Positions 52,644-62,444 of a stretch of 64,000 bases of DNA are shown piece by piece (within the stretch, counting starts at the first letter, position 1; every line of letters begins with the position of its first letter). The notes under the pieces were generated by a model. That model was not told the DNA's origin. It saw only the letters and a program-made list of their open reading frames with translations, and did not search any database. The stretch is from assembly GCA_945901855.1 (NCBI GenBank), contig CAMDLT010000010.1, forward strand, positions 34,692 to 98,691. Direction: 5' to 3'. This stretch comes from Asaia bogorensis (GTDB lineage Bacteria > Pseudomonadota > Alphaproteobacteria > CACIAM-22H2). The position numbers and the translations under genes were made by a program.

Positions 52644-55520
52644 ATGAACGCCCCGCCCAAAGCAAACGACTACAAAGCGACCGTCTTTTTGCCGCAGACC
52701 GCCTTTGCAATGCGCGGCGATCTGCCCAAGCGCGAACCCGATACGCTCGCCAAGTGGGAGGCGGCCGGCATCTACGGCGCCCTGCGCCGCACAGCCAAGG
52801 GCCGCGAGAAATTCGTGCTGCATGACGGCCCGCCCTACGCCAACGGGCATCTGCATATCGGCCACGCGCTCAACAAAATTCTCAAGGACGTGGTGGTCCG
52901 CACGCAGCAAATGTCGGGCAAGGACGCGAACTACGTGCCCGGCTGGGACTGCCACGGCCTGCCGATCGAATGGAAGATCGAGGAAGAGTACCGCGCCAAA
53001 GGCAAAGACAAGGATGCGGTCGACATCGTCGAGTTCCGCCGCGAATGCCGCGACTTCGCCGCCAAATGGATCGAGATCCAGAAGGCGGAATTCAAGCGCC
53101 TGGGCATCGCGGGCGACTGGTCGAACCCGTATTCGACCATGTCGTTCGCCGCCGAAGCCCAGATCGCGCGCGAGATCGCCAAGTTCGCCATGAATGGCGG
53201 GCTGTTTCGCGGCTCCAAACCCGTGATGTGGTCGGTCGTCGAGAAGACGGCGCTTGCCGAAGCCGAAATCGAGTACCACGAGCACAGATCGGCGACGATC
53301 CATCTGGCGTTCCCGATCGTGGCGCCCAAAAATCCGCGCCATGCCGGGGCGTCGATCGTGATCTGGACCACGACGCCGTGGACCATTCCGGGCAACCGCG
53401 CGCTCGCAGCCGGGGCCGAGATCGCGTACGACCTGCTCGCGGTCAAATCCGTGCATGCGGACTCGCGCGTCAAAGTCGGCGCGCGCTACATCGTCGCGAG
53501 CGCGCTCGCCGACGCGTTCCTCGAAGCCGCGCGCATCGCAGAGGTCGAAGTTTCGCCCGACGATCGCGCAACGGGCGCCGAACTTGCCGGCACCGTGTGC
53601 GCGCATCCGCTGCGCGGCGTCGACGGGGCGGACGGGTACTACGATTTCGACGTGAAGGTTTTCACGGGCGATTTTGTGACGACCGAAGCGGGTACGGGCT
53701 TCGTGCATATTGCGCCGGGCCACGGCGAGGACGACTACGAGCTTGGTCTTAAAAACGGCGTCGAAGTGCCCCAGACCGTGTCGGCCGACGGCAGCTATTA
53801 CGACCACGTCAAGCTGTTCGCGGGCAAGCGCGTCTACACGCCGCACGGCAAATCGGGCGATGCCAACAAGGCCGTGGTCGCGGCCCTCGATCCCACGGGC
53901 CTGCTCGTCGCCACGGGCAGCTTGCAGCATTCCTATCCGCATTCCTGGCGCTCGAAGGCGCCCTTGCTGTTCCGCAACACGCCGCAATGGTTCATCTCGA
54001 TGCAGGCCAACGATCTGCGCGCCAAAGCCTTGGCCGCCATCGAAGCCACGCGCTGGGTCCCGGCCTCGGGCAAGAACCGCATCAAGGCGATGATCGAACA
54101 GCGCCCCGACTGGTGCATCTCGCGCCAGCGCGCCTGGGGCGTTCCCATCGCAGTTTTTGTCGACAAAAAGAGCGGCCAGTTGCTGCGCGACGAAGCGGTC
54201 TTCAAGCGCATCGCCGACGCGTTCGAAAAAGAAGGCGCCGATGCGTGGTACGCCTCGCCGCCCGCACGTTTCCTGGGGCCTGACTACGATGCCGACGGCT
54301 TCGAGCAAGTGCGCGACGTGATCGACGTGTGGTTCGACAGCGGCTCCAGCCACGCCTACACGCTCGAACCGCCCGCATCGCAAACGGGCTGGGATCTGAA
54401 ATGGCCGGCCTCGCTCTATCTCGAAGGTTCGGACCAGCATCGCGGCTGGTTCCATTCCTCGCTGCTGGAAGCGTGCGGCACGCGCGGCGTTGCCCCCTAC
54501 GAAGCCGTGCTCACGCACGGTTTTGTGCTCGACGAGCAGGGCCGCAAAATGTCGAAGTCGCTCGGCAACGTCACGGCGCCGCAGCAGGTGATCGAACAGT
54601 ACGGCGCCGACATTTTGCGCCTGTGGGTTGTTGCCTCTGACTATTCGGAAGATCTGCGCATCGGGCCCGAGATCCTAAAACAGCAGGCCGAAACCTACCG
54701 GCGCCTGCGCAACACGCTGCGCTATCTGCTGGGCGCGCTCGACGGATTTTCGGACGGCGAAAAAATCGCGTCGGCCGACATGCCCGAGCTCGAGCGCTAC
54801 ATCCTGCACCGCGCCAATGCGCTCGACGCGACGCTGAAGACCGCTGTCGACGGGTTCGGCTTCACGGCGTTCTATGTCGAGCTGCATAATTTCTGCGCGG
54901 TCGATCTGTCGGCATTCTATTTCGACATCCGCAAGGACGCGCTCTATTGCGACGCGAAAACCAGCTTGCGTCGGCGCGCGGCGCGCACGCTGATGGACAT
55001 TCTGTTCGACCGTCTGGCCAAGTGGCTCGCACCCGTGCTGGTGTTCACGGCCGAAGAAGCCTGGCGCACGCGCAAGGGCGACGATGCGGCCTCGGTGCAT
55101 GCCGAGCTGTTTGCGGCCGCCGTGCCCGCCTGGCAGGACGACGCGCTTGCCGAAAAATGGACGAAGCTGCGCGATCTTCGCCGCACGGTAACGGGCGCGC
55201 TGGAAGTCGCGCGCGCGGACAAAAAAATCGGCTCGTCCTTGCAGGCGGCGCCGGTCGTCTTTGTCGAGGGCCCGTCGCCGGCATCGTTGCTGTCGGGCGA
55301 AGCCTGGAACGAGTTGTTCATCGTCTCCGGCCATCGCTTCGAAGCGGCGCGGGCACCTGCGGGCGCTTTTGCGCTGCCCGATGCGCCCGGCATTGCCGTG
55401 TCGGTCGAACTTGCGGGCGGCGCCAAATGCGAGCGCTGCTGGAAAGTGCTGCCCGATGTCGGGACCCATGCCGCGCATCCGGCTTTGTGCGGGCGCTGCG
55501 CCGAGGTGGTAGGCGCATGA
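52644..55520 (+). CDS. ileS: Isoleucyl-tRNA synthetase
   Basis: 958 residues. Class I motifs HIGH at 71-74 and KMSKS near 635; the CP1 editing domain lies between about 200 and 400 (WTTTPWTIPGNRAL, GTGFVHIAPGHGEDDYELG). The C-terminal anticodon region closes with a zinc-binding CERCWK...CGRC motif (about 930-955). The enzyme charges and proof-reads tRNA-Ile. ATGA overlap with lspA, the common ileS-lspA arrangement. A long structured leader precedes it. Confidence 0.97.
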   Translation: MNAPPKANDYKATVFLPQTAFAMRGDLPKREPDTLAKWEAAGIYGALRRTAKGREKFVLHDGPPYANGHLHIGHALNKILKDVVVRTQQMSGKDANYVPGWDCHGLPIEWKIEEEYRAKGKDKDAVDIVEFRRECRDFAAKWIEIQKAEFKRLGIAGDWSNPYSTMSFAAEAQIAREIAKFAMNGGLFRGSKPVMWSVVEKTALAEAEIEYHEHRSATIHLAFPIVAPKNPRHAGASIVIWTTTPWTIPGNRALAAGAEIAYDLLAVKSVHADSRVKVGARYIVASALADAFLEAARIAEVEVSPDDRATGAELAGTVCAHPLRGVDGADGYYDFDVKVFTGDFVTTEAGTGFVHIAPGHGEDDYELGLKNGVEVPQTVSADGSYYDHVKLFAGKRVYTPHGKSGDANKAVVAALDPTGLLVATGSLQHSYPHSWRSKAPLLFRNTPQWFISMQANDLRAKALAAIEATRWVPASGKNRIKAMIEQRPDWCISRQRAWGVPIAVFVDKKSGQLLRDEAVFKRIADAFEKEGADAWYASPPARFLGPDYDADGFEQVRDVIDVWFDSGSSHAYTLEPPASQTGWDLKWPASLYLEGSDQHRGWFHSSLLEACGTRGVAPYEAVLTHGFVLDEQGRKMSKSLGNVTAPQQVIEQYGADILRLWVVASDYSEDLRIGPEILKQQAETYRRLRNTLRYLLGALDGFSDGEKIASADMPELERYILHRANALDATLKTAVDGFGFTAFYVELHNFCAVDLSAFYFDIRKDALYCDAKTSLRRRAARTLMDILFDRLAKWLAPVLVFTAEEAWRTRKGDDAASVHAELFAAAVPAWQDDALAEKWTKLRDLRRTVTGALEVARADKKIGSSLQAAPVVFVEGPSPASLLSGEAWNELFIVSGHRFEAARAPAGAFALPDAPGIAVSVELAGGAKCERCWKVLPDVGTHAAHPALCGRCAEVVGA

Positions 55521-56005
55521 CCCAGACCGACCGACTGCGGCGCGGCCTTGCCATCGCGTTCGGCGTGCTGGTGGCGGACCAGCTCGTCAAGTTCGCGATG
55601 CTGCGCTATCTGATCGACGGCTTCCGCCCGTCTGTCGAAGTGCTGCCGTTTTTCAATCTGGTCGTCGTGTGGAACTACGGCATCAGCTTTGGCATGTTCA
55701 ACACAGGCTCGGCGTCGGCGGCGTATCTGTTTGCCGGGCTGGCGCTCGCCATCGTCGCGGGGCTTTTGTGGTGGCTGCGCAACGCCGAAAACGTCACGGT
55801 CGTGCTGGCACTTGGTCTGGTTGTCGGCGGCGCGATCGGCAACGTGGTCGACCGGCTGCGCTTTGGCGCCGTGTTCGACTTCTTCGATTTCCACGTCTGG
55901 GGCTATCATTGGCCGGCGTTCAACATTGCCGATGCGGGCATTACGCTTGGGGTTGCCTGCCTGTTCTATGACTCTTTCTTTGGCCGCGAAAATGGCCTAA
56001 AATAG
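55517..56005 (+). CDS. lspA: Lipoprotein signal peptidase
   Basis: 162 residues with four membrane segments. The catalytic aspartates are D112 in GNVVDRL and D139 in FNIADAG. WNYGISFGMF matches the conserved NxGxxFG region. It cuts the signal from prolipoproteins after Lgt has added diacylglycerol. It is coupled to ileS and is five bases before the DUF3035 lipoprotein, itself a likely substrate. Confidence 0.95.
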   Translation: MTQTDRLRRGLAIAFGVLVADQLVKFAMLRYLIDGFRPSVEVLPFFNLVVVWNYGISFGMFNTGSASAAYLFAGLALAIVAGLLWWLRNAENVTVVLALGLVVGGAIGNVVDRLRFGAVFDFFDFHVWGYHWPAFNIADAGITLGVACLFYDSFFGRENGLK

Positions 56006-56010
56006 AGCCT

Positions 56011-56592
56011 ATGGAAAACAAAACTGCGACCTCGCGATGGGTGCCTGCTTCTCTGCTGTTGGCGGCGACGCTGGCGCTTGGGGCATGCGCGGACACGCGC
56101 AAAGCGATCGGCTGGGAGAAATCCACGCCGGACGAGTTTCGTGTCGTGTCGCGCGCACCGCTGACACTGCCGCCCGATTTTGGCCTGCGTCCGCCCGCCC
56201 CCGGCACGGCGCGCCCGCAAGAATCCTCGCCGCAAGAATCCGCGCGCGCGGCCGTGTTCCGCGCCGAGCGCCCGGCAAACGCCGCTGCCAGCAACGCCGC
56301 GCTCAGCGCAGGCGAACGCCAATTGCTTGGCAGAGCCGGCGCCGAGCGCGCCGACGCCTCGATCCGCGACACGATCGACCGCGAAACGCAAAGCCTGGCC
56401 GATGCCGACCGCACCTTTGTCGACCGGCTGATTTTCTGGCAACCGCCGCAAGCTCCGGCCGGCAGCGAGCTCGATCCCGGGCGCGAATCCCAGCGTCTGC
56501 GCGAAGCCCAAGCTGCGGGCCGCGCCGCCAACGAGGGCGAAGTCGCAACGATCCGCACGCGCAAACGCGGCTGGCTCGAAGGGATCTTCTGA
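56011..56592 (+). CDS. DUF3035 lipoprotein
   Basis: 193 residues. A lipoprotein signal ends at LGAC (about 22-25). The STPDEFRVVSRAPLTLPPDFGLRPPAPG motif (about 38-65) defines DUF3035, a family restricted mainly to alphaproteobacteria and usually found between lspA and M16 peptidases, as here. The rest is Ala/Arg/Glu-rich with helical and disordered parts, ending in RTRKRGWLEGIF. Role unknown; position suggests envelope assembly. Confidence 0.85.
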   Translation: MENKTATSRWVPASLLLAATLALGACADTRKAIGWEKSTPDEFRVVSRAPLTLPPDFGLRPPAPGTARPQESSPQESARAAVFRAERPANAAASNAALSAGERQLLGRAGAERADASIRDTIDRETQSLADADRTFVDRLIFWQPPQAPAGSELDPGRESQRLREAQAAGRAANEGEVATIRTRKRGWLEGIF

Positions 56593-56597
56593 TCCCC

Positions 56598-57956
56598 GTG
56601 CGCCGCTTTCTGGCCGCTGCTGGCATCGTCTCTGCGTGCGTTGCCGCCGCGCTTTCGGGCGGCCCGGCGAACGCGCAAGTGTTCTCGCCCGTCACGTTCG
56701 AACTTGCCAACGGCCTTCAAGTGGTCGTGGTCGAAAATCGCCGCGCGCCCGTCGTCGTGCAGATGGTCTGGTACAAGGCGGGCGCTGCCGACGAAGTGCA
56801 GGGCAAATCGGGCATCGCGCATTTCCTCGAGCACCTGATGTTCAAGGGCACGCCCACGGTGCCGCCGGGCGAATTCAGCCGGCGCGTCGCGCGCGTGGGC
56901 GGCCGCGACAACGCGTTCACGGGCTGGGACTACACGGCCTATTTCCAGAATGTCGCGCGCGACCGGCTTGAAACCGTCATGCAGCTCGAAGCCGACCGCA
57001 TGGCCAATCTCGTGCTCTCGGAAGCCGAAGTGACGCCCGAGCGCGACGTGATTGTCGAAGAGCGCCGCCAAGTCGTCGACCAGCGGCCCGCTTCCAAACT
57101 GCGCGAGCAATCGGCCGCAGCGCTGTTTTTGAACCACCCTTACGGCCGGCCGATCATCGGCTGGGAGCACGAGATGCGCGGCCTGACGCGCCAGGACGCG
57201 CTCGATTGGTACGGCAAATGGTACGCGCCTAACAATGCGATGCTGGTGATCGCGGGCGACGTGTCGGCCGCCGAGGTAAAGATTTTGGCCGAACGCTATT
57301 ACGGCCCCATTCCGCGCAAAGCGGTGCCCACGCGCGTCCGCGCGCAGGAGCCGCCGCCGATCGCTTCGCGGCGCATCGAGCTTCGCGACGTGCGCGTGCG
57401 CCAGCCTTCGTGGTCGCGCGCGTGGATGGCGCCCTCGCAAGCGGCGGCGTTTGCGGGGCTGGGTCCGGACCAGGTCGATGCGCTCGATCTTGCAGCCGAA
57501 TTGCTGGGCGGCGGCGCCACCAGCCGGCTCGTACGCGGCCTCGTGCACGACAAGGCGCTGGCGACCGGGGCGGCGGCCGGTTACGATTCGAGCGCCCTCG
57601 ACCCGACGGCCTTCTATGTGTTCGCCAGTCCGCGTCCGGGCGTGGAAGTGGCGGCGCTCGAAGCCGCCATCGAAACGCTGATCCGCGAAACGCTGGCCGA
57701 CGGGTTCACCGACGACGAAGTGCTGCGCGCCAAGACGCGTCTGGCGGACTCGGCGATCCTGGCGCGCGATTCCGCGCAGGCTGGAGCGCGCGCTTTTGGT
57801 ACGGCCTTCACGACCGGGCGCGACGTTGCCTATGTCGAATCGTGGCCGCAGCGTCTGGCGGCGGTAACGACAGCCCAGGTCAACCAAGCGCTGCGCGCCG
57901 TGCTGTCGAACGAGGCGCACGTCACCTCGATCCTCTTGCCGAAACCGGGCAGCTGA
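56598..57956 (+). CDS. M16 family zinc peptidase (active-type subunit)
   Basis: 452 residues from GTG 56598. A Sec signal ends near ANA-QVF (about 26). The inverted zinc motif HxxEH is at H75-FL-E78-H79, with the third glutamate in the EADRM region near 150, followed by EVTPERDVIVEERR. This is the catalytic partner of two-gene M16B peptidases like those in alphaproteobacteria and mitochondrial processing peptidase. It is periplasmic. Its stop shares a base with the next gene's ATG (TGATG at 57954-57958), which codes the non-catalytic partner. Confidence 0.92.
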   Translation: MRRFLAAAGIVSACVAAALSGGPANAQVFSPVTFELANGLQVVVVENRRAPVVVQMVWYKAGAADEVQGKSGIAHFLEHLMFKGTPTVPPGEFSRRVARVGGRDNAFTGWDYTAYFQNVARDRLETVMQLEADRMANLVLSEAEVTPERDVIVEERRQVVDQRPASKLREQSAAALFLNHPYGRPIIGWEHEMRGLTRQDALDWYGKWYAPNNAMLVIAGDVSAAEVKILAERYYGPIPRKAVPTRVRAQEPPPIASRRIELRDVRVRQPSWSRAWMAPSQAAAFAGLGPDQVDALDLAAELLGGGATSRLVRGLVHDKALATGAAAGYDSSALDPTAFYVFASPRPGVEVAALEAAIETLIRETLADGFTDDEVLRAKTRLADSAILARDSAQAGARAFGTAFTTGRDVAYVESWPQRLAAVTTAQVNQALRAVLSNEAHVTSILLPKPGS

Positions 57957-59275
57957 TGCGCGCGTTGTTTGTCTTTCTCGCAGCGCTGCTGCTGCTGGCA
58001 GCCCCGGCGGTCGCGCAAAACCAGCGCATCGAGCGCGTGGTCAGCCCCGGCGGCATCGAAGCGTGGTTCGTGCGCGACAATTCGCTGCCGCTGCTGGCGA
58101 TCGAATTTTCGTGGCGCGGCGGCTCTGCGCAGGACCCGGCCGGGCTCGAAGGTTTGGCCGCCCTTACCGCCGACATGATCGCCCAAGGGGCCGGATCGCG
58201 CGACCAGCAGGCGTTTGCGGCCGAGCTTGAAAACCGATCGATCGCGCTCGGCTTTTCCGCCGGGCTCGATACGACGCAAGGCAGCTTGCGCGTGCTGTCG
58301 CGCGACAAGACGCTGGGCATCGAACTGCTGGCCGATGCGCTCGCGCGTCCGCGCTTCGATGCCGAGCAGGTCGAGCGCCTGCGCGCCAACGTTCTGGCGG
58401 GCATTTCGCGCGACGAGACCAGCCCCGAGACGATCGCGCGGCGCGCGTTTGCGCGCGCTGCCTTCGGCGAGCATCCGTATGCGCGCCCGTCGCGCGGGAC
58501 CCCCGAAAGCGTCAAGGCGATCGCGTCGGCCGACATGCGAGCGCTGCTTGCCCGCGTCTATGCGCGCGACAATCTGGTGGTCGCGGTCGTCGGCGACAGC
58601 AACGCGGGCGAACTGGGCGCCTTGCTCGACCGCGCGTTCGGCGCATTGCCTGCGGCCGCACGCACCGTTGCGATTGCGCCCGTCGCAGCGTCGGGGGCGG
58701 GCAAAACGCTCGTCTTGCAGCGTCCGGGCAGCCAGACCTTCGCGCTGTTCGGCCATCAAGGGATCGGGCGCGACGACCCCGACTTCTTCGCCGCGACGGT
58801 CGTGAATTATATTCTGGGCGGCGGCGGGTTCAATTCGCGCCTGATGCTGTCGGTGCGCGAGCGTGCGGGGCTTACCTACGGCATCGGCACCGGCCTTGCG
58901 ACGTTCGATGCGGCGGCGATCGTGCAAGGTTCGACCTCCAGCGAAAACGGCACGGTCGCGCGCGCGCTCGACCTCGTGCGCGCCGAATGGGCCGAGATGG
59001 CGAAGTCCGGCCCTTCGGCGGACGAATTGCAGGGCGCCAAAGATTTTCTGACAGGGTCCTTCCCGCTGCAATTCGACGGCAGTGCGCGCATCGCGCGCCT
59101 GATGGTCAATGCCCGGCTCGACGGGCGCGGCCTGGACTGGTTCGAGGAACGCCAGCGCCGCGTGGCGGGCGTAACGCTCGACGATGCGCGCCGGGTCGCC
59201 GCCCGCCTGCTCGATCCGGCCAAATTGCTGGTCGTCGCCGTCGGCCAACCGGTTGGCTTGGCCGCCAGCGAATAG
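57956..59275 (+). CDS. M16 family protein (non-catalytic partner)
   Basis: 439 residues. A Sec signal ends near AVA-QNQ (about 21). The M16 fold is clear (SWRGGSAQDPAGLEGLAALTADMI, GGGGFNSRLMLSVRERAGLTYG near 285-306), but the HxxEH zinc motif is replaced by GLAALTADM, so it should not cleave by itself. Such proteins pair with the catalytic M16 upstream, as alpha and beta MPP do. TGATG overlap with the partner. pgi follows 29 bases on. Confidence 0.92.
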   Translation: MRALFVFLAALLLLAAPAVAQNQRIERVVSPGGIEAWFVRDNSLPLLAIEFSWRGGSAQDPAGLEGLAALTADMIAQGAGSRDQQAFAAELENRSIALGFSAGLDTTQGSLRVLSRDKTLGIELLADALARPRFDAEQVERLRANVLAGISRDETSPETIARRAFARAAFGEHPYARPSRGTPESVKAIASADMRALLARVYARDNLVVAVVGDSNAGELGALLDRAFGALPAAARTVAIAPVAASGAGKTLVLQRPGSQTFALFGHQGIGRDDPDFFAATVVNYILGGGGFNSRLMLSVRERAGLTYGIGTGLATFDAAAIVQGSTSSENGTVARALDLVRAEWAEMAKSGPSADELQGAKDFLTGSFPLQFDGSARIARLMVNARLDGRGLDWFEERQRRVAGVTLDDARRVAARLLDPAKLLVVAVGQPVGLAASE

Positions 59276-59304
59276 GCTAAACTCGCGACCGGAGACGAGT
59301 CGCC

Positions 59305-60555
59305 ATGCAGTTGCCCTACACCCAGGATTTGCGCCATTGCCACACCCCGGCCCTCGCGGCCGAACTGGCAAAAACCGCCCCCACTTTGGCGCGCTTGAAA
59401 GCGGCGCTCGGCACGGGCCGTTACGCGTTTCTCGACCAGCCCGATCGGACCGACGACCTCGCCGAGATCCGCGCGGCCGCCAAACGCTTCGACGGCTTCG
59501 AGACGATCTTGCTGCTCGGCACCGGCGGCTCCAGTTTGGGGGCGCGCACGCTCGCGGCCCTCGTCGATGGCGGCCAGGGGCTGTGGCCGTTGGGCGCGCG
59601 GCGCCTTGTCGTTGCCGAAAATGTCGATCCGTTCGGCTTCCAAAAATTGCTGGCCGCGATCGACCTCAAACGGACCGGCGTGCTGGCGGTTTCCAAATCC
59701 GGCGGCACGGTCGAAACCTTGGCGCAGCTTCACGCGCTGTTGCCGCATCTGCCGTTGGGTGCGCGCCAAATCTGCGTCGTGACCGAACCACACGACAATC
59801 CGCTCGGGCGTTTGGCCGACCGGCTGGGCATTCCGCGCGTCGTGCACCCGCCGACGCTGGGCGGGCGCTATTCGGTGCTCTCGAGTGTCGGTTTGCTGCC
59901 CGCATGTCTGCTTGGCATCGACATCGAAGCACTGCGCGCAGGGGCGCGTCTTGCGCGCGACGCGGCCCTTGGCGATCCCCACACTTCGTTGCCAGCACAA
60001 GGCGCAGCGCTGGCCGTCGCCGCCCGTGAGACCGGCCACACCCAAAGCGTGTTGTGCGCCTATGTCGATGCGCTTGGCCCCTTCGGCCAATGGTACGCGC
60101 AATTGTGGGCCGAGAGCCTGGGCAAAAACGGCCAGGGCACGACGCCGATCCGCGCGCTCGGCACCGTCGACCAGCACAGCCAGTTGCAGCTTTGGCTCGA
60201 CGGACCGGCCGACAAGCTTGTCACCATCGTCTCGCAGACCAGCCTCGGCCACGGCCCGCGCATGGACGCAGCCGCGCTTGGCGATGCCGCGCTCGGCTAT
60301 CTCGACGGGCGCACGATGGGCGACGTGCTCGATGTCGCGTGCCGGGCGACGGCCGAAACCTTGGCACGGCACGGTCGGCCCGTGCGCCGCATGGCGGTCG
60401 AGCGGCTCGATGCGCTGAGCTTGGGCGCGCTGCTGATGCATTTCATGCTGGAGACCGTGATCGCGGCCGATCTGTTCGGCATCGAGCCCTTCGAGCAGCC
60501 CGCCGTCGAGGACGGCAAGATCCTGGCGCGCAAATATCTGCAAGGCATGGCGTGA
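59305..60555 (+). CDS. pgi: Glucose-6-phosphate isomerase, short type
   Basis: 416 residues, about 130 fewer than the common E. coli-type enzyme. The core sugar isomerase motifs are present: [15 protein letters not shown] near 70-84, [27 protein letters not shown] near 185-198, and [11 protein letters not shown]. The catalytic lysine region near the C-terminus reads NAARKYLQG-like [10 protein letters not shown]. It interconverts glucose 6-phosphate and fructose 6-phosphate. It is one base before mutL. Confidence 0.88.
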   Translation: MQLPYTQDLRHCHTPALAAELAKTAPTLARLKAALGTGRYAFLDQPDRTDDLAEIRAAAKRFDGFETILLLGTGGSSLGARTLAALVDGGQGLWPLGARRLVVAENVDPFGFQKLLAAIDLKRTGVLAVSKSGGTVETLAQLHALLPHLPLGARQICVVTEPHDNPLGRLADRLGIPRVVHPPTLGGRYSVLSSVGLLPACLLGIDIEALRAGARLARDAALGDPHTSLPAQGAALAVAARETGHTQSVLCAYVDALGPFGQWYAQLWAESLGKNGQGTTPIRALGTVDQHSQLQLWLDGPADKLVTIVSQTSLGHGPRMDAAALGDAALGYLDGRTMGDVLDVACRATAETLARHGRPVRRMAVERLDALSLGALLMHFMLETVIAADLFGIEPFEQPAVEDGKILARKYLQGMA

Positions 60556-60556
60556 C

Positions 60557-62362
60557 GTGACGATCCGCCGATTGCCGGAAACGCTCGTCAACCGCATCGC
60601 GGCGGGCGAGGTGATCGAACGCCCGGCGGCGGCGGTCAAAGAGCTTGTCGAAAACGCGATCGATGCGGGGGCCCAGCGCATCGACGTGATGTTGGGCGAA
60701 GCGGGCCGCGCATTGATCGCGGTCGCCGACGACGGCAAGGGCATGGATGCGGCCGAGCTTGCCCTGGCGGTCGAACGCCATGCCACCTCGAAGCTTCCCG
60801 GCGACGATCTGTTGGCGATCGCCACGCTCGGTTTTCGCGGCGAGGCGTTGCCGTCGATCGGCGCTGTGGCGCGCCTGTCGATCGCCAGCCGCCCGCGCGA
60901 TGCCGACAGCGCGTGGTCGATCGCGATCGAAGGCGGGCGCAAACACGATCCCGTGCCCGTAGCGGCGCCGTTCGGCACGCGCGTCGAAGTGCGCGATCTG
61001 TTTTACGCGACGCCCGCGCGCCTCAAATTCCTCAAAGGCGAGCGCGCCGAGCGCGACGCGTGCGAAGACGCCATCGCGCGGCTGGCGATGGCGCACCCGC
61101 AGATTGCCTTCAATCTGACCGCCGACGGACGCTCGTTCCTGAAACTGCCGGCCCAGACGGCGCGCGGCGAAGACGCGCGATTGGCGCGCGTCGCGGCCGT
61201 GATCGGGCGCGAGTTTTTCGACAATGCCGTCGGCATCGACGCGCGCCGCCAGGACGACGACGGCGACATCCGCCTGTCGGGCCATGCGGGTTTGCCGACC
61301 TACAATCGCGCCACCTCGATGCACCAGTATCTGTTCGTCAACGGGCGCCCGGTGCGCGACAAATTGCTGGCCGGTGCCGTGCGCGGCGCCTATGCCGACT
61401 TCCTAGCGCGCGACCGCCACCCGTGCGTGGCGCTGTTCTTGGAACTGCCAACGCACCAGGTGGACGCCAACGTGCATCCGGCCAAAACCGAAGTACGCTT
61501 TCGCGATCCTGCGCGCATTCGCGGCCTCCTTGTCGCGAGCCTCAAAGAAGCGCTCGACCGCGCGGGCTTTCGTGCCTCAAGCCATGTCGCGATCGGAGCG
61601 CTGGAATTGGCCCGCCCGCAGACTCCCCAATATGCGTTTGCGGGCGGCGGCGCGATGCCGATCTCGCGCTGGCTTGCCGAGGCGAGCGTGGCTTACCAAG
61701 CGCCGCCGTCGGCGGGTTTTGGCGCATCCGTTCCATCGGCCGCGCCCGCGCCAACCGCGCCCGCCCACCTGCCGCCCCAGAACCTGCCACTCGGCATCGC
61801 GCGTGCGCAACTGCACGAAACCTACGTGATCGCGCAAACCGCCGACGGCATCGTGATCGTCGACCAGCACGCGGCGCACGAGCGTTTGGTCTACGAACGC
61901 ATGAAAGAAGCGCTGGCATCGGGGTCCGTCAAACGCCAGACGCTGCTGATCCCCGAAATCGTCGAACTCGACGAAGCGGACGCCGCGCGCCTGCTCGCCA
62001 AAGCCGACGAGCTGGGCGAGCTTGGTTTGGGCGTCGAATCCTTCGGCCCCGGCGCCGTCGCCGTGCGCGAAACGCCCGCAATGCTGGGCGAACTCGATAT
62101 CAAAGGCCTGATCCGCGATTTGGCCGACGAGATCGCCGAACACGGATCGGCCCTATCGCTCAAAGAACGCCTGGGCGAGGTGTGCGGCACGATGGCCTGC
62201 CACGGCGCAGTGCGCGCGGGCCGCCGCCTGAACGGCGCGGAAATGGACGCGCTCTTGCGCCAGATGGAAGCGACCCCCCACAGCGGCCAATGCAACCACG
62301 GCCGCCCGACCTACGTCGAACTCAAGCTCGCCGATATCGAAAAGCTGTTCGGGCGGCGGTGA
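60557..62362 (+). CDS. mutL: DNA mismatch repair protein MutL, endonuclease type
   Basis: 601 residues from GTG 60557. GHKL ATPase motifs are present: [11 protein letters not shown] near 30-40, ADDGKGM near 57-63, TSKL and [10 protein letters not shown] near 80-100. Residues about 320-420 are a Pro/Ala-rich linker. The C-terminal domain has [12 protein letters not shown] (about 435-447), the DQHA(X)2E(X)4E metal site of MutL endonucleases, so this organism uses MutL rather than MutH to nick DNA. It follows pgi by one base and is followed by the AT-rich DUF6161-like gene. Confidence 0.95.
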   Translation: MTIRRLPETLVNRIAAGEVIERPAAAVKELVENAIDAGAQRIDVMLGEAGRALIAVADDGKGMDAAELALAVERHATSKLPGDDLLAIATLGFRGEALPSIGAVARLSIASRPRDADSAWSIAIEGGRKHDPVPVAAPFGTRVEVRDLFYATPARLKFLKGERAERDACEDAIARLAMAHPQIAFNLTADGRSFLKLPAQTARGEDARLARVAAVIGREFFDNAVGIDARRQDDDGDIRLSGHAGLPTYNRATSMHQYLFVNGRPVRDKLLAGAVRGAYADFLARDRHPCVALFLELPTHQVDANVHPAKTEVRFRDPARIRGLLVASLKEALDRAGFRASSHVAIGALELARPQTPQYAFAGGGAMPISRWLAEASVAYQAPPSAGFGASVPSAAPAPTAPAHLPPQNLPLGIARAQLHETYVIAQTADGIVIVDQHAAHERLVYERMKEALASGSVKRQTLLIPEIVELDEADAARLLAKADELGELGLGVESFGPGAVAVRETPAMLGELDIKGLIRDLADEIAEHGSALSLKERLGEVCGTMACHGAVRAGRRLNGAEMDALLRQMEATPHSGQCNHGRPTYVELKLADIEKLFGRR

Positions 62363-62444
62363 ATTTTTTGATATGCACCTATAGACCTCAACGTACATAA
62401 ATTGTAATGACTATGGGTCACGTGCCAAAGATTGGAGATAAATC

